From Gilliamella apicola (GTDB lineage Bacteria; Pseudomonadota; Gammaproteobacteria; Enterobacterales; Orbaceae), in assembly GCF_003202915.1 (NCBI RefSeq), contig NZ_QGLP01000005.1:660721-724720 (forward strand): DNA of 64,000 nt, read 5' to 3'. Position 1 is the stretch's first letter. Every line of letters begins with the position of its first letter. The notes under the pieces are model-generated. The model saw only the letters and a program-made list of their open reading frames with translations, searched no databases and had not been told where the DNA came from. Both the position numbers and the translations under genes were made by a program. Below are positions 49,117 to 61,692 of this stretch, one piece after another.

Positions 49117-50373
49117 ATGAATACCAAGCTACAACTGAAAGTTATATTATTTTTACAATTTTTTATCTGGGGGAGTTGGTTAATTACTTTAGGCTCCTAT
49201 ATGATGATTAAATTAAAATTTACCGGTATTGAAGTCGGCGCTGTATATAGTACTATGGGGATTGCTTCAGTATTTATGCCTAGTCTGCTTGGTATTGTAG
49301 CTGATAGATGGATACCTGCTAACCGCTTATATGTGCTTTGCCATTTGATTGGTGCAGTAACCTTATTTATCGCGGCATCTATTACTTCACCATTTTTAAT
49401 GGTATTAGTGATGCTTATTCATTGCCTTGCTTTCATGCCAACTATTGCGATTTCTAATTCGATTTCTTACTCTTGTTTAGAATCACAAGGACTTGATGTT
49501 ATTGAACAGTTCCCGGCAATTCGAATCTTCGGTACTATCGGTTTTATCGTTGCAATGTGGTTAGTTAGTTTTATGCAGTTAGAACTAAGTAATTTGCAAC
49601 TTTATATTGCTGCCGGTAGTTCAGTTTTATTAAGTCTCTATTCATTAACCTTACCTTTAATTGAAGTTACAAAAAATGATGGCAAAGAAAAGTCTATTAT
49701 AAGTGCATTAGGTTTAGATGCATTTGTATTATTAAAACAACCTAAAATGGCCATCTTCTTTTTATTTGCGGTATTATTAGGCGGAATTTTACAAATTACT
49801 AATACTTTTGGTAATCCATTTCTACATGACTTCGATAAAGTACCGGAGTACGCTGATAGCTTAGTGGTTAAATTCCCATCTGTTTTATTATCAATTTCGC
49901 AAATTTCAGAAGTAGTATTTATCTTATTTGTACCATTTTTTATGAAGAAACTTGGTATTAAATATGTGATGTTAATCAGTATGTTGGCATGGGTTGCACG
50001 TTTTGGTCTATTTGCTTATGGCGATCCATCACCATTCGGCTTCGTACTGTTATTGCTATCGATGATTGTTTATGGTTGTGCGTTTGACTTCTATAATATT
50101 TCTGGATCAATGTATGTTGAAAAAACAGTATCCCCTAACATCCGTAATAGTGCTCAAGGTTTATTTATGACGATGACTAATGGCATTGGTGCTTACTTAG
50201 GTTCTATGATCAGTGGTATTGTGGTTGATAAATTCACCTCAAACACTGGTGTAATTGATTGGCATAATGTATGGCTAGTCTTTGCTTGTTACTCACTAGT
50301 GCTAGCAGTTATTTTTGTCTTGATATTCCAAAATGACACTACTGAGCAAAAAAACGCAATCGCTAGCAACTAA
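49117..50373 (+). CDS. nupG: Nucleoside:H+ symporter NupG
   Basis: A 418-residue inner-membrane MFS permease (418 in E. coli) with about twelve hydrophobic spans. It follows NupG throughout: LQLKVILFLQFFIWGSWL, GAVYSTMGIASVFMPSLLGI, FPAIRIFGTIGFIVAMWLVS, FDFYNISGS and SAQGLFMTMTNG. It imports purine and pyrimidine nucleosides released in the periplasm by CpdB and UshA, coded downstream. Confidence 0.94.
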   Translation: MNTKLQLKVILFLQFFIWGSWLITLGSYMMIKLKFTGIEVGAVYSTMGIASVFMPSLLGIVADRWIPANRLYVLCHLIGAVTLFIAASITSPFLMVLVMLIHCLAFMPTIAISNSISYSCLESQGLDVIEQFPAIRIFGTIGFIVAMWLVSFMQLELSNLQLYIAAGSSVLLSLYSLTLPLIEVTKNDGKEKSIISALGLDAFVLLKQPKMAIFFLFAVLLGGILQITNTFGNPFLHDFDKVPEYADSLVVKFPSVLLSISQISEVVFILFVPFFMKKLGIKYVMLISMLAWVARFGLFAYGDPSPFGFVLLLLSMIVYGCAFDFYNISGSMYVEKTVSPNIRNSAQGLFMTMTNGIGAYLGSMISGIVVDKFTSNTGVIDWHNVWLVFACYSLVLAVIFVLIFQNDTTEQKNAIASN

Positions 50374-50384
50374 CTAAAATAAAA

Positions 50385-50412
50385 TTCAGGTCAAAGAGTT
50401 TTTTGACCTGAA
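50385..50412 (+). terminator. Hairpin after nupG
   Basis: TTCAGGTCAAA/TTTGACCTGAA is an 11-bp perfect stem with a 6-nt loop just past the nupG stop. No T-run follows the stem (CTATTG), so it may be a 3' stabiliser or a weak terminator. Confidence 0.55.
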
Positions 50413-50686
50413 CTATTGAATCAAGATTAGAATAAATATATCAACCAAAATAATTCATTTGGCAAAATCACCGATTAGGCAACTATAAAATAGTTGTCTA
50501 ATTATTAACTAGACGAAAATGTTATCAGTCTCACAGAAAACCGATAAATCACACAAAATGTCTGGAAAATAAGTGTTTTATCAAGGTAGAATAAAATGCT
50601 TGTAATTATTGTATCAATTTAGTCTTACTGATTGATGAATAATTTACAAGTGCCTATAAGCATATACTTAAACAGATTAGAACTCG
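50413..50686 (+). other. Upstream region of the add-cpdB operon with a long hairpin
   Basis: Part of the 313-base nupG-add gap. The main feature is a 12-bp stem (50475-50486 with 50490-50501, one G-T pair, AAA loop). Its role is unknown. Half-sites of CRP type (TCACA) occur near 50540-50560 but no full palindrome is seen. Confidence 0.4.
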
Positions 50687-51856
50687 ATGAATAAGCAAAT
50701 AATCCCTAAAGTTATACTTCATGAGCATGTAGAAGGCAGTATTACTCCCTTTATGGCGAAAAAGCTAGCCGATAAAAATCATTTAACTTTCCCTGAATCA
50801 TTATGTTATCGAGCCGGCGAATATGATGAAACCGAGTATAAAAATGGTCGATATAACTATGATGAATCCGATTTTGTTTCATTTATCCAAACATATGATA
50901 CTGTCTCTAATTTTGTGAAACATCCTGACGATTATTACCTAATTACCTATGATTTTTTGAGCCGAAATGCTAAGCAAGGCTTAATTTATTGCGAGCTGTT
51001 TCTGTCACCTTATCATATCTGTGCAACTGAAAACCGAGGGCAAATTATTTGGGATCAAAATCGATTTAAACTAACGCTTGATCAGATAGATAAAGCGATT
51101 ATAGATGTTCAAAAAGAGCATAATATTACCGTCAGGTACCATGTCATTGGCGTACGGCACCTTGGTGCTGATGTGGTTTACGATACACTGCGATTTATTG
51201 AAAATAACCCTCACCCATTTATTACCGGATTTAATATTGCTGGCAATGAAAAAGCTGGGCATTTTGATGATTTTGAAAAAGCTCATCAACTTGCTGAAAA
51301 ATTAAATTTAAAAAAATCCTACCATGCAGGTGAAATTGATTCGGCTGAAAGTATTATTCATGCTTTAAAACATGGTGCAAATCGTATCGGGCACGGTATC
51401 GCGGCAATTGAAGATGATAGCTTGATTAAACAATTAGTTAATAACGAAATCACGTTAGAAATAGCTCTCACCAGTAATCGTATTTTAGTCAATAATTTAC
51501 ATGGTGATATTCATAATCACCCAATTCGACAACTTTATAATAAAGGGGTAAGAATCACCCTTAATACTGATGATGCAGGTATTTTTGGTACCGATATCGA
51601 AAAAGAGTATCAACTTGCCGAACAAATTTTTCATTTTTCACGCTTAGAACTATTTGATATTACTCTTTGTGGCATTGATGCCGCTTTTATTGAATCCAAA
51701 GAAAAATCACGTTTATTACATGAGGTTTTGGCTTTTTTTACCACCAACGATAAGCAGTGTTTACAACAAGCAATCAACGAAGAGCAGTATCACCCCGCTA
51801 TTATTGAACGATTGAAACATTACCAAATGTTATTAGCACAACAGGTTAATGATTAA
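50687..51856 (+). CDS. add: Adenosine deaminase family protein
   Basis: A 389-residue amidohydrolase, longer than E. coli Add (333). It should deaminate adenosine and deoxyadenosine to inosine forms. The zinc His pair is in LHEHVEGS, the catalytic Glu in YHAGEIDS, with RIGHGIAAIEDD and the zinc/base-site TLNTDDAGIFGTD. Differences from the usual family are HEHVEGS instead of H-x-HLDG, and ALTSN where CLTSN or CPTSN is normal. All metal and catalytic residues are kept. It is followed by cpdB after 26 bases. Confidence 0.88.
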   Translation: MNKQIIPKVILHEHVEGSITPFMAKKLADKNHLTFPESLCYRAGEYDETEYKNGRYNYDESDFVSFIQTYDTVSNFVKHPDDYYLITYDFLSRNAKQGLIYCELFLSPYHICATENRGQIIWDQNRFKLTLDQIDKAIIDVQKEHNITVRYHVIGVRHLGADVVYDTLRFIENNPHPFITGFNIAGNEKAGHFDDFEKAHQLAEKLNLKKSYHAGEIDSAESIIHALKHGANRIGHGIAAIEDDSLIKQLVNNEITLEIALTSNRILVNNLHGDIHNHPIRQLYNKGVRITLNTDDAGIFGTDIEKEYQLAEQIFHFSRLELFDITLCGIDAAFIESKEKSRLLHEVLAFFTTNDKQCLQQAINEEQYHPAIIERLKHYQMLLAQQVND

Positions 51857-51882
51857 CTGAAGCAGAAAAATAGGAGATTAAA

Positions 51883-54283
<2,401 letters not shown>

Positions 54284-54485
54284 TTTTATTGATGGGTAAT
54301 GTAATTCAACTAATTAAAAAGTGTATTTAGAAAATAAATTAACAGAATGAATTGGAAAACTAATAAGCAAATAATAAAAGTGATTGATAATATAGTTGGC
54401 TAACATCAGCGTTATTACCAATCCAAATCGTGGATGAGAAGAATATAATCCTAATTTGATTTATTGATATTAAGAGAGAAGTGTA

Positions 54486-55787
54486 ATGAGATTTGTAGAT
54501 ATTATTGAAAAAAAACGTGATGGCCATGCGTTAACCACTGAAGAAATTCAATTTTTTATTACTAATTATACTAATGGTACGATTCCTGACTATCAAGTCA
54601 GTGCTTTGCTTATGGCGATTTATTACCAAGGTATGACATCAAAAGAGTGTGCTGATTTAACCAGTGCGATGATGTATTCAGGCGATACCGTTGATCTTTC
54701 ATCAATTAAAGGTATTAAAGTCGATAAACATTCAACAGGTGGTGTAGGTGATACAACCACTTTAGTGTTAGCACCATTAGTTGCTGCTTTAGATATTCCG
54801 GTTGCTAAAATGTCAGGTCGTGGATTAGGTCATACAGGTGGAACAACAGATAAGTTTGAAACAATTCCCGGCTTTAAAATCGAATTAGGCAAACAAGAAT
54901 TTATTGATCAAGTTAACCAAAAAGGTGTTGCGGTTATTGGTCAATCCGGCAACTTAACTCCTGCTGATAAAAAGCTTTATTCATTACGTGATGTAACTGG
55001 TACGGTTAACTCTATTCCACTGATCGCTAGCTCAATTATGAGTAAAAAACTGGCTGCTGGCGCTGATGCTATTGTGTTGGATGTTAAAACCGGTGACGGT
55101 GCTTTAATGAAAACAATGGAAGATTCTGAAAAATTGGCGCATGAAATGGTTAACATTGGTAATCAAATTGGCCGACGAACCATGGCGATTATCTCAGACA
55201 TGTCACAACCGTTAGGTTATGCCATTGGTAATGCCTTAGAAGTTAAAGAAGCCATTGATACCCTAAATGGTCATGGTCCTGCTGACTTAACGGAGTTAGT
55301 TTTAACCCTTGGTAGTCAAATGGTTGTGTTAGCCAATAAAGCTAAAACATTAGATGAAGCAAGAGAAAAACTGCAAGAAGTGATTAAAAATGGTAAAGCG
55401 ATAAAGAAATTCAAAACACTAATTGAAGCTCAAGGTGGCGATAGTTCAGTCGTTGATCATCCTGAAAAATTGGCCAATGCACGTTATCAAATCGATCTAC
55501 CAGCACAAAAATCAGGTTATGTATCACGCATTATTGCCGACCAAATTGGTATTGCTGCGATGCAATTAGGTGCAGGACGAGCAACTAAAGAAGATATTAT
55601 TGATCCTGCTGTAGGTATCGTTTTACATAAAAAAGTGGGTGATAAAGTTGCAGTGGGCGAAGCACTATTAACTATTCACGCAAGCAGTGATCAAATTGAT
55701 GCAATTAAACAAAAATTGTATGACAATATTGAGATCAGTGATAGTGCTAAACAACCGCAATTAATCTATAAAGTAATTACGGAATAG
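54486..55787 (+). CDS. pdp: Pyrimidine-nucleoside phosphorylase (Firmicutes-like Pdp)
   Basis: A 433-residue phosphorylase for uridine and thymidine. The family signature [10 protein letters not shown] and phosphate site [12 protein letters not shown] are intact. Long segments ([56 protein letters not shown]) follow the B. subtilis enzyme much more closely than E. coli DeoA (440 residues). It releases pentose-1-P for DeoB. A TATAAT at 54444-54449 and a small dyad ATCCA/TGGAT at 54421-54435 lie in the 202-base gap after cdd, so it may have its own promoter. Confidence 0.93.
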   Translation: MRFVDIIEKKRDGHALTTEEIQFFITNYTNGTIPDYQVSALLMAIYYQGMTSKECADLTSAMMYSGDTVDLSSIKGIKVDKHSTGGVGDTTTLVLAPLVAALDIPVAKMSGRGLGHTGGTTDKFETIPGFKIELGKQEFIDQVNQKGVAVIGQSGNLTPADKKLYSLRDVTGTVNSIPLIASSIMSKKLAAGADAIVLDVKTGDGALMKTMEDSEKLAHEMVNIGNQIGRRTMAIISDMSQPLGYAIGNALEVKEAIDTLNGHGPADLTELVLTLGSQMVVLANKAKTLDEAREKLQEVIKNGKAIKKFKTLIEAQGGDSSVVDHPEKLANARYQIDLPAQKSGYVSRIIADQIGIAAMQLGAGRATKEDIIDPAVGIVLHKKVGDKVAVGEALLTIHASSDQIDAIKQKLYDNIEISDSAKQPQLIYKVITE

Positions 55788-55816
55788 TTCTAATAAATAA
55801 GGATTTAGAAGACGCC

Positions 55817-57502
55817 ATGTATCGTTTTAATTTGAATAAAAAACTGTCACTACTTGTTATTTCCATTCTGTTTTCGGTAAATTCATTTGCCGCAGATACC
55901 ACCAAGCAGTCTACCGCAGTTACTTGGGAGAAAAACAAACCCTACTCGTTTACTATTTTGCATACTAATGACCATCATGGCCGTTTTTGGCAAAATGATA
56001 TTGGCGAGTATGGTTTAGCTGCTCAAAAAACAGTGGTTGATCAAATAAGAAAAGAAGTCGCAGAAAAAGGCGGAAAATTACTGCTACTTTCTGGTGGTGA
56101 CATTAATACGGGCGTCCCTGAATCCGATGTATTACAAGCTAAACCCGATTTTATCGGTATGAACGATATTGGCTATGACGCCATGGCGGTTGGTAACCAT
56201 GAGTTTGACCATCCTTTAACCGTTATCCGTGAACAACAAAAATGGGCTCGCTTTCCATTTTTATCAGCAAATACTTACTTCAAAAATACCGACAATCGTG
56301 TCTTTGATGCCTATAAGATGTTTGATTTAAATGGCATTAGAGTAGCAGTGTTTGGTTTAACTACTGATGATACCATTTTGCTTACTTCACCCAAAAATAC
56401 TGAGGGTATTGAGTTTCGTAAAACCTTGCCAGAAGCGGAAAAAGTCATCAGTCAAATTAAAAGTAATGAACACCCTGATATGATTATTGCGGTGACGCAT
56501 ATGGGACATTATGAAAATGGTGAGCATGGTTCAATGGCGCCGGGTGATGTGGCATTAGCACGAGGATTAAAACCGGGCGAGTTAAATATGATTGTAGGTG
56601 GTCACTCACAAAACCCTGTTTGTATGGCTAGCCCTAATAAACTTATTACCGATTACGTACCGGGCACGCCATGTGCGCCAGATCAACAAAATGGCACTTG
56701 GATTGTTCAAGCCCATGAATGGGGGAAATACATTGGTCGTGCCGATTTTGTCTTTTTAAACGGTAAAATTACTCTACAAAATTATCAATTAATTCCAATC
56801 AATCTGAAAAAAGAAGTGGATAATGGTAATGGAACTAAACGTCTTGAATATTACACCAGTGAGATCCAACAAAACCAAAATTTGTTGGAAACTCTAAGAC
56901 CTTATCAGGAGCAAGGTAAACAGCAATTGCTCACTAAAACGGGTGAATTAATTGGACGTTTAGAAGGTGAACGTAACGTAGTAAGATATCAACAAAGTAA
57001 CATGGGTCAATTACTACTTAGTGCCTTGATTGAAAAAACCAATGCTGATGTCGGTATTATGGCTGGCGGTATGATTCGAGATTCACTTATCGAAGGCGAT
57101 ATTACTTATCGTGATATTTTAAAAGTTGAGCCTTTTGGTAATAGTGTTGTCTATTTTGATTTAACTGGTCATGAATTGGTGGAGTATCTTAAAGTTGCCT
57201 TAAGTAAAAAACAGGGTTCAGGTGGCTATACTCATTTAAAAAATATCACATTAACCAAAACCGGCGATACGATTAGTGATATCAAAATTAATAATGAGCC
57301 AATTGATATGCAAAAATCTTATCGCATTACGACATTAGATTATTTAGCGGCTGGTGGAGATGGTTATCCTGCTACCAATAGGTTACCAACTTATGTGGAT
57401 ACCGGTTACCGAGACGCCGATGTGATAAAACAATATTTTGAAGCGCATTCACCAATCAATGCAGCAGATTATGAACCAACGAATTTTATTTTAGAACAAT
57501 AG
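55817..57502 (+). CDS. ushA: Periplasmic 5'-nucleotidase/UDP-sugar hydrolase UshA
   Basis: A 561-residue exported enzyme (550 in E. coli). A Sec signal peptide covers about residues 1-25 (cleavage near SFA-AD). Metallophosphatase motifs are LHTNDHHGRFW, SGGDINTGVPESD, GNHEFDHP, THMGHYENGEHG and GGHSQNP; the C-terminal substrate domain has GGDGYP. It hydrolyses 5'-nucleotides and UDP-sugars to nucleosides. It starts 29 bases after pdp, placing a periplasmic nucleotidase in the same transcription unit as cytosolic phosphorolysis. Confidence 0.96.
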   Translation: MYRFNLNKKLSLLVISILFSVNSFAADTTKQSTAVTWEKNKPYSFTILHTNDHHGRFWQNDIGEYGLAAQKTVVDQIRKEVAEKGGKLLLLSGGDINTGVPESDVLQAKPDFIGMNDIGYDAMAVGNHEFDHPLTVIREQQKWARFPFLSANTYFKNTDNRVFDAYKMFDLNGIRVAVFGLTTDDTILLTSPKNTEGIEFRKTLPEAEKVISQIKSNEHPDMIIAVTHMGHYENGEHGSMAPGDVALARGLKPGELNMIVGGHSQNPVCMASPNKLITDYVPGTPCAPDQQNGTWIVQAHEWGKYIGRADFVFLNGKITLQNYQLIPINLKKEVDNGNGTKRLEYYTSEIQQNQNLLETLRPYQEQGKQQLLTKTGELIGRLEGERNVVRYQQSNMGQLLLSALIEKTNADVGIMAGGMIRDSLIEGDITYRDILKVEPFGNSVVYFDLTGHELVEYLKVALSKKQGSGGYTHLKNITLTKTGDTISDIKINNEPIDMQKSYRITTLDYLAAGGDGYPATNRLPTYVDTGYRDADVIKQYFEAHSPINAADYEPTNFILEQ

Positions 57503-57503
57503 T

Positions 57504-57562
57504 GGTTCTAACGAAGAAATATAGAACCTAAATAGCACTAATGATAATGATTTTCAGTGCTA
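57504..57562. repeat. Two hairpins between ushA and yjjI
   Basis: GGTTCTA/TAGAACC (57504-57510, 57522-57528) and TAGCACT/AGTGCTA (57533-57539, 57556-57562) are perfect 7-bp stems. Neither has a T-tail, so they are not clear terminators; they may separate ushA and yjjI at the RNA level. Confidence 0.4.
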
Positions 57563-57614
57563 ACAAATAGCTATCAAGATTTAATTTCGCTTTCAGCATT
57601 ATACAGAGGTATTT

Positions 57615-59162
57615 ATGAACATGACAGAATTTCAAAAAAATTGTTACGAAATTGTGACCGACCCCAATTTGTCACCAAAACAAAAAGCCAACCTTCTCGC
57701 GTTAGCAGCTGAAAACAATTTACCGTATGTTGATTTAGATAGTGAAACACAAAATGCCCTTAATGAGCGAGTGATTTGTGATATGTATGAAGGCCATGCT
57801 CCATATAAACCTCGTTATGTATTACCGGATTATACTAAATTCCTTAAGCAAGGATCGGAATATTTAGAACTTGAACCAGCAAAAAACTTTGATGATGCAT
57901 TAAATATGCTAACCATTGCTTATCATCATGTTCCTTCTGTCACTGGTATACCAGTTTATTTAGGCTGTTTAGATCAAGTATTACTTCCTTATGTTGGCAA
58001 TTTAACAGAAGAGGAGCTCTATCCACGATTAAAGCGTTTTTGGATTATGTTAGATCGTAATCTTCCTGATGCCTTTATGCATGCCAACATTGGTCCAACC
58101 GATAATGTGATCTGTCGGGTTATATTACGTGTCGATCGTGAACTTAAACAAGTTGCACCTAATTTAACCTTTATTTACGACGAAAATATTACGCCAGAAT
58201 CTTTACTTAATATTGCAATTGAGAACATTTGTCACACTGCCAAACCACATATTGCGAATAATATGATGATTAAAAAAGATTTTGATGAGAAAGGTTATGG
58301 GGTGGTGAGCTGTTATAACTCTTTACCTATTGCTGGTGGTGGTAGCACGTTATCTAGAATCAATTTGAAAGAAGTCGCATTAAAAAGTAACAACATCAGC
58401 GATTTTTTACAAAATACCCTACCTTATTATTGCCAATTGCAATTGAATTTAATCAAAGCAAGATCGGAATTTCTTTATGAGAAATCGAATTTCTTCCAAA
58501 ATAGCTTTTTAGTTAAAGAAGGATTAATTGACGCAACCCGATTCGCGCCAATGTTCGGTATTTATGCCATGGCTGAAGCAGTCAATATTCTACAAGAAAA
58601 ATCTAGCTTAGCCGGTCGTTATGGCGTCGATGAAGATGCTAATCAACTGGCCACCACTATTTCTCAACAATTAGCCGACTTTATTGATAACCATAAAATT
58701 AAGCATGCATGGCAAGGTAAAGCAATGTTACATGCTCAATCTGGCATCAGTTCAGATAGAGGCGCTACGCCAGGTTTACGTATTCCTTATGGACATGAAC
58801 CGGATCCAGTTACTCATATTATGGCACTATTTAAACACCATAAATATTATACCTCTGGTATTAGTGATATTTTAACGGTTGATGAAACAATAAAAAACAA
58901 TCCTCTAGCCTTAGTACAGATTTGTAAGGCAGCATTCAAATTTGGTTTCCGTGAATTTACCGCTAATATAAGTGGTAATGATCTGGTACGTGTAACTGGA
59001 TATATGGTGAGATTATCAGATATCAAAAAATACAAACAAGAGGGATCGCGAATTAATACCACCTTTTTAGGTAGTGAAGCGGCCGAAGATACTGAAAATA
59101 ACAGCTACTTATGCCGAACACCTCGGGTAATCAGTCATGAACAAGTCATGGGCAATCGTTAA
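57615..59162 (+). CDS. yjjI: Glycyl-radical family protein YjjI
   Basis: A 515-residue protein (516 in E. coli) of the YjjI (DUF3029) group of glycyl radical enzymes; the reaction is not established. The C-terminal segment SGNDLVRVTGYMVRLSD is the likely glycyl-radical loop, with Gly in RVTGY. The protein is much shorter than pyruvate formate-lyase. It is overlapped by yjjW, its activase gene. In E. coli yjjI-yjjW also adjoin the deo operon, so linkage to nucleoside breakdown is conserved. Oxygen-sensitive chemistry implies anaerobic use. Confidence 0.9.
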   Translation: MNMTEFQKNCYEIVTDPNLSPKQKANLLALAAENNLPYVDLDSETQNALNERVICDMYEGHAPYKPRYVLPDYTKFLKQGSEYLELEPAKNFDDALNMLTIAYHHVPSVTGIPVYLGCLDQVLLPYVGNLTEEELYPRLKRFWIMLDRNLPDAFMHANIGPTDNVICRVILRVDRELKQVAPNLTFIYDENITPESLLNIAIENICHTAKPHIANNMMIKKDFDEKGYGVVSCYNSLPIAGGGSTLSRINLKEVALKSNNISDFLQNTLPYYCQLQLNLIKARSEFLYEKSNFFQNSFLVKEGLIDATRFAPMFGIYAMAEAVNILQEKSSLAGRYGVDEDANQLATTISQQLADFIDNHKIKHAWQGKAMLHAQSGISSDRGATPGLRIPYGHEPDPVTHIMALFKHHKYYTSGISDILTVDETIKNNPLALVQICKAAFKFGFREFTANISGNDLVRVTGYMVRLSDIKKYKQEGSRINTTFLGSEAAEDTENNSYLCRTPRVISHEQVMGNR

Positions 59163-60003
59163 TAAACTGTTACCCTTTTCTTGTGTTGATGGACCGGGAA
59201 ACCGGTTAGTCATCTTTTTACAAGGCTGTAATTTCAAATGTTCAAATTGCCATAATCCTTATACCATTTCACGGTGTAAGGATTGTGGGGATTGCGTTAC
59301 TACCTGTCCACATCAAGCGTTAACATTTATCAATAACAAAGTGATTTGGCAATCTTCAAATTGCCAGCAATGTGATAACTGTATTAATACCTGTAATTAT
59401 CAATCCACACCAATGACCTATAACTACAATATTGAAGATATTCTACTCGAAATTCGTAAATACTTACCTTTTCTCAATGGCATTACAATTAGCGGTGGTG
59501 AAGCAACATTACAATTACCTTTTATTGAAAAGCTATTTCAAGCGATAAAACAAGCAGAAGATTTAAAACACCTGACTTGTTTTATTGATAGTAATGGTTA
59601 TTTAGCTAAAACTGGCTGGCAAAAAGTTGAAAGAGTAATGGATGGTGCGATGATCGATCTGAAAGCTTGGGATACTCAAGTGCATAAAAAACTTACTGGT
59701 CGGGATAATGATCGCGTCAAACAAACCATTGAATATCTAGCCCAAATAGGAAAACTGCATGAAGTCCGATTTTTAGTGATTCCTGAGCATACTGATTTGC
59801 AAAACAGTGCTAAACAACTTGCTGATTTTTTAATAATACTCAACCCACAAATTAAAGTCAGAATTAATGCTTTTCATAATCATGGTGTACATGGCATAGC
59901 CAAAACATGGCCAGCGGCAACACAACAGCAAATCGAATCTTTTGCTGCTGAATTAAAACATTATGGATTGCAAAATATTACTTTGCCGAGTATCTATCTA
60001 TAA
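59137..60003 (+). CDS. yjjW: Radical SAM glycyl-radical activase YjjW
   Basis: A 288-residue activating enzyme. The radical SAM cluster motif CNFKCSNC (C-x3-C-x2-C, about residues 30-37) follows a conserved PFSCVDGPG. Two ferredoxin-type Cys clusters follow (CKDCGDCVTTCP and CQQCDNCINTCN), typical of larger activases. GGEATLQ is the SAM-binding GGE motif. Its first 26 bases overlap the end of yjjI, showing tight coupling with the enzyme it should activate. Confidence 0.92.
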   Translation: MNKSWAIVNKLLPFSCVDGPGNRLVIFLQGCNFKCSNCHNPYTISRCKDCGDCVTTCPHQALTFINNKVIWQSSNCQQCDNCINTCNYQSTPMTYNYNIEDILLEIRKYLPFLNGITISGGEATLQLPFIEKLFQAIKQAEDLKHLTCFIDSNGYLAKTGWQKVERVMDGAMIDLKAWDTQVHKKLTGRDNDRVKQTIEYLAQIGKLHEVRFLVIPEHTDLQNSAKQLADFLIILNPQIKVRINAFHNHGVHGIAKTWPAATQQQIESFAAELKHYGLQNITLPSIYL

Positions 60004-60158
60004 TATCTTTATAGCCACATTAATTATAAGGTCGGATTATTTACAGGTATTTGCTAACCGGTAATTGTGATGCTAATCATATTGCAAATGCAAAAATAAT
60101 TATCTTTAATCAATACGAAACGACTGATAAGCATAATTATCACCCCTGACAAAATAAA

Positions 60159-60200
60159 CTTGCTGGAAGATGGCAATATTTTTTTACCAACTTCAGCAAG
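60159..60200 (-). terminator. Terminator of the secreted-protein gene
   Basis: On the - strand CTTGCTG and CAGCAAG (60200-60194 with 60165-60159) pair, extended by an AAG/CTT arm with one bulge, and are followed by TTTATTTTG. Confidence 0.6.
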
Positions 60201-60213
60201 TCATCAATTTTAA

Positions 60214-61692
60214 TTAATATTTGGTACACATGGTATAGGCACTATCTGGTTCGACAATGACATTACCCTCAGCATTTCCTACACTATAACGATGGATAAA
60301 TCCATCGGAGTCAACCACAGAAGTCAATTCATTGGTGAAATAAAAATCATAATTAAATAATTTTTCGTAATCAGAATCACTGATACCAGCCATCATATCG
60401 CGCAAGTCACCATTTATTGGTGCATAATAGAAAATTTTACCCCACTCTCCCATTAAGCTATTGCCAATAGCACGTTTATATCCATTTCCTTGGAGATACC
60501 ATTGGGTATTAGTGTTATTATCATAAGCAAGAGGTGAATTAGTCAGTTCTGCTCGCGTTGGTAAGCGATCACCACTGTTTCGGCATAAAGATTCCGCATC
60601 ATAGAAAGAGATGAAGCCAAGATTGCCTGTATGTACATAAAACCAATGTTGTATTGAGAATTGATAAAAGAAGGTTGCGTTTGTTTGCGTGTTGGTAAGT
60701 TGAATTACAAATTTATCTCCTTTACTAGGGACATTATTAGTAAAAATAAATTCACTTTTTGAGTCTGCAACCGAACTGCGTGGTACATTTTTTAGGGATG
60801 AATTTGGATTTTTAAGTATTTTGTAAGTATATTGTGATATCGAATTAACTGGCACAATTCTGAAGCGAGCATATGGAAATGCAGTACTTGGGAAATGATT
60901 ACCGGAAGCATCAACAGCCGAGGCTATAAAACCAGTACCTTTAACAAATTGATTCGGATCATAAGGATCCGCTCGATTAACAACATTACTCCCCCACCAT
61001 GCATTATTATCGCCTTCCGGCCAGCCAGTTGGATAAAGGGTGTTAACTGCTAAAACGCCAGGTCTTATATAACAAATACCATCGTTAGCTTTTACGGTAA
61101 ATGTTTTAGAAACTTCTTTAGGCTGAGATTCAGTCGGAACACCATACTGAGTTTTAGCAGAAATACTAATAGTAAGCTTTAGTGTTGAATCACCTTTATA
61201 AGAGGCTGAATTACAGATATTACTACCTAATGCAGCTGTTGAATCAGAAGGAATTATATTATTATTACTATCACGCCATTCTGCTGTTATACTCTCCACT
61301 TTAAAATTATTGCTACTTCCCAAATAATCACCATCAATATCAATAATATCATCATTAGTCATACTCGAAAAATCAACATCAAATGAATACATACTTGGTG
61401 AAGTATCAAAGGCAACAGATATTTGATTAGATGAACCAGGGGTAATAACTAAAGGATCACTGTTTGGTACATTTAATTTTACTTTAATACCATTAAGTGC
61501 TTTTGTGCCGCCTGACTCTGAAATCTCCGGCGCATTACCAATAATATACATTTGCGTGATCACGGATGACGGCAAAATTGCTAACCCATTATTTACAGAA
61601 ATCGATAGTACCAATAAAAATAACATCGGTTTTGATAGGTTTAATAATAGTATTAAAGACAATTTTCTAAAAAAAACTACACAATTGTTCAT
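60214..61692 (-). CDS. Secreted or surface protein with a C-terminal lectin-like domain
   Basis: 492 residues, family not firmly recognised. ATG 61692 is preferred over 61710 because GAGGAG lies 5 bases ahead. A hydrophobic stretch (about residues 14-38) fits a long signal peptide or anchor. The mature part is Ser/Asn/Thr-rich, with two Ig-like beta regions (about 45-210). The C-terminal SFYDAESLCRNSGDRLPTRA (about 375-394) resembles the lectin-like ends of invasin and inverse-autotransporter proteins, where Cys pairs close the domain (last Cys at YTMCTKY). No outer-membrane barrel is seen, so export beyond the periplasm is not shown. It may bind glycans or host surfaces; this is inference. 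Confidence 0.6.
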   Translation of the reverse strand: MNNCVVFFRKLSLILLLNLSKPMLFLLVLSISVNNGLAILPSSVITQMYIIGNAPEISESGGTKALNGIKVKLNVPNSDPLVITPGSSNQISVAFDTSPSMYSFDVDFSSMTNDDIIDIDGDYLGSSNNFKVESITAEWRDSNNNIIPSDSTAALGSNICNSASYKGDSTLKLTISISAKTQYGVPTESQPKEVSKTFTVKANDGICYIRPGVLAVNTLYPTGWPEGDNNAWWGSNVVNRADPYDPNQFVKGTGFIASAVDASGNHFPSTAFPYARFRIVPVNSISQYTYKILKNPNSSLKNVPRSSVADSKSEFIFTNNVPSKGDKFVIQLTNTQTNATFFYQFSIQHWFYVHTGNLGFISFYDAESLCRNSGDRLPTRAELTNSPLAYDNNTNTQWYLQGNGYKRAIGNSLMGEWGKIFYYAPINGDLRDMMAGISDSDYEKLFNYDFYFTNELTSVVDSDGFIHRYSVGNAEGNVIVEPDSAYTMCTKY

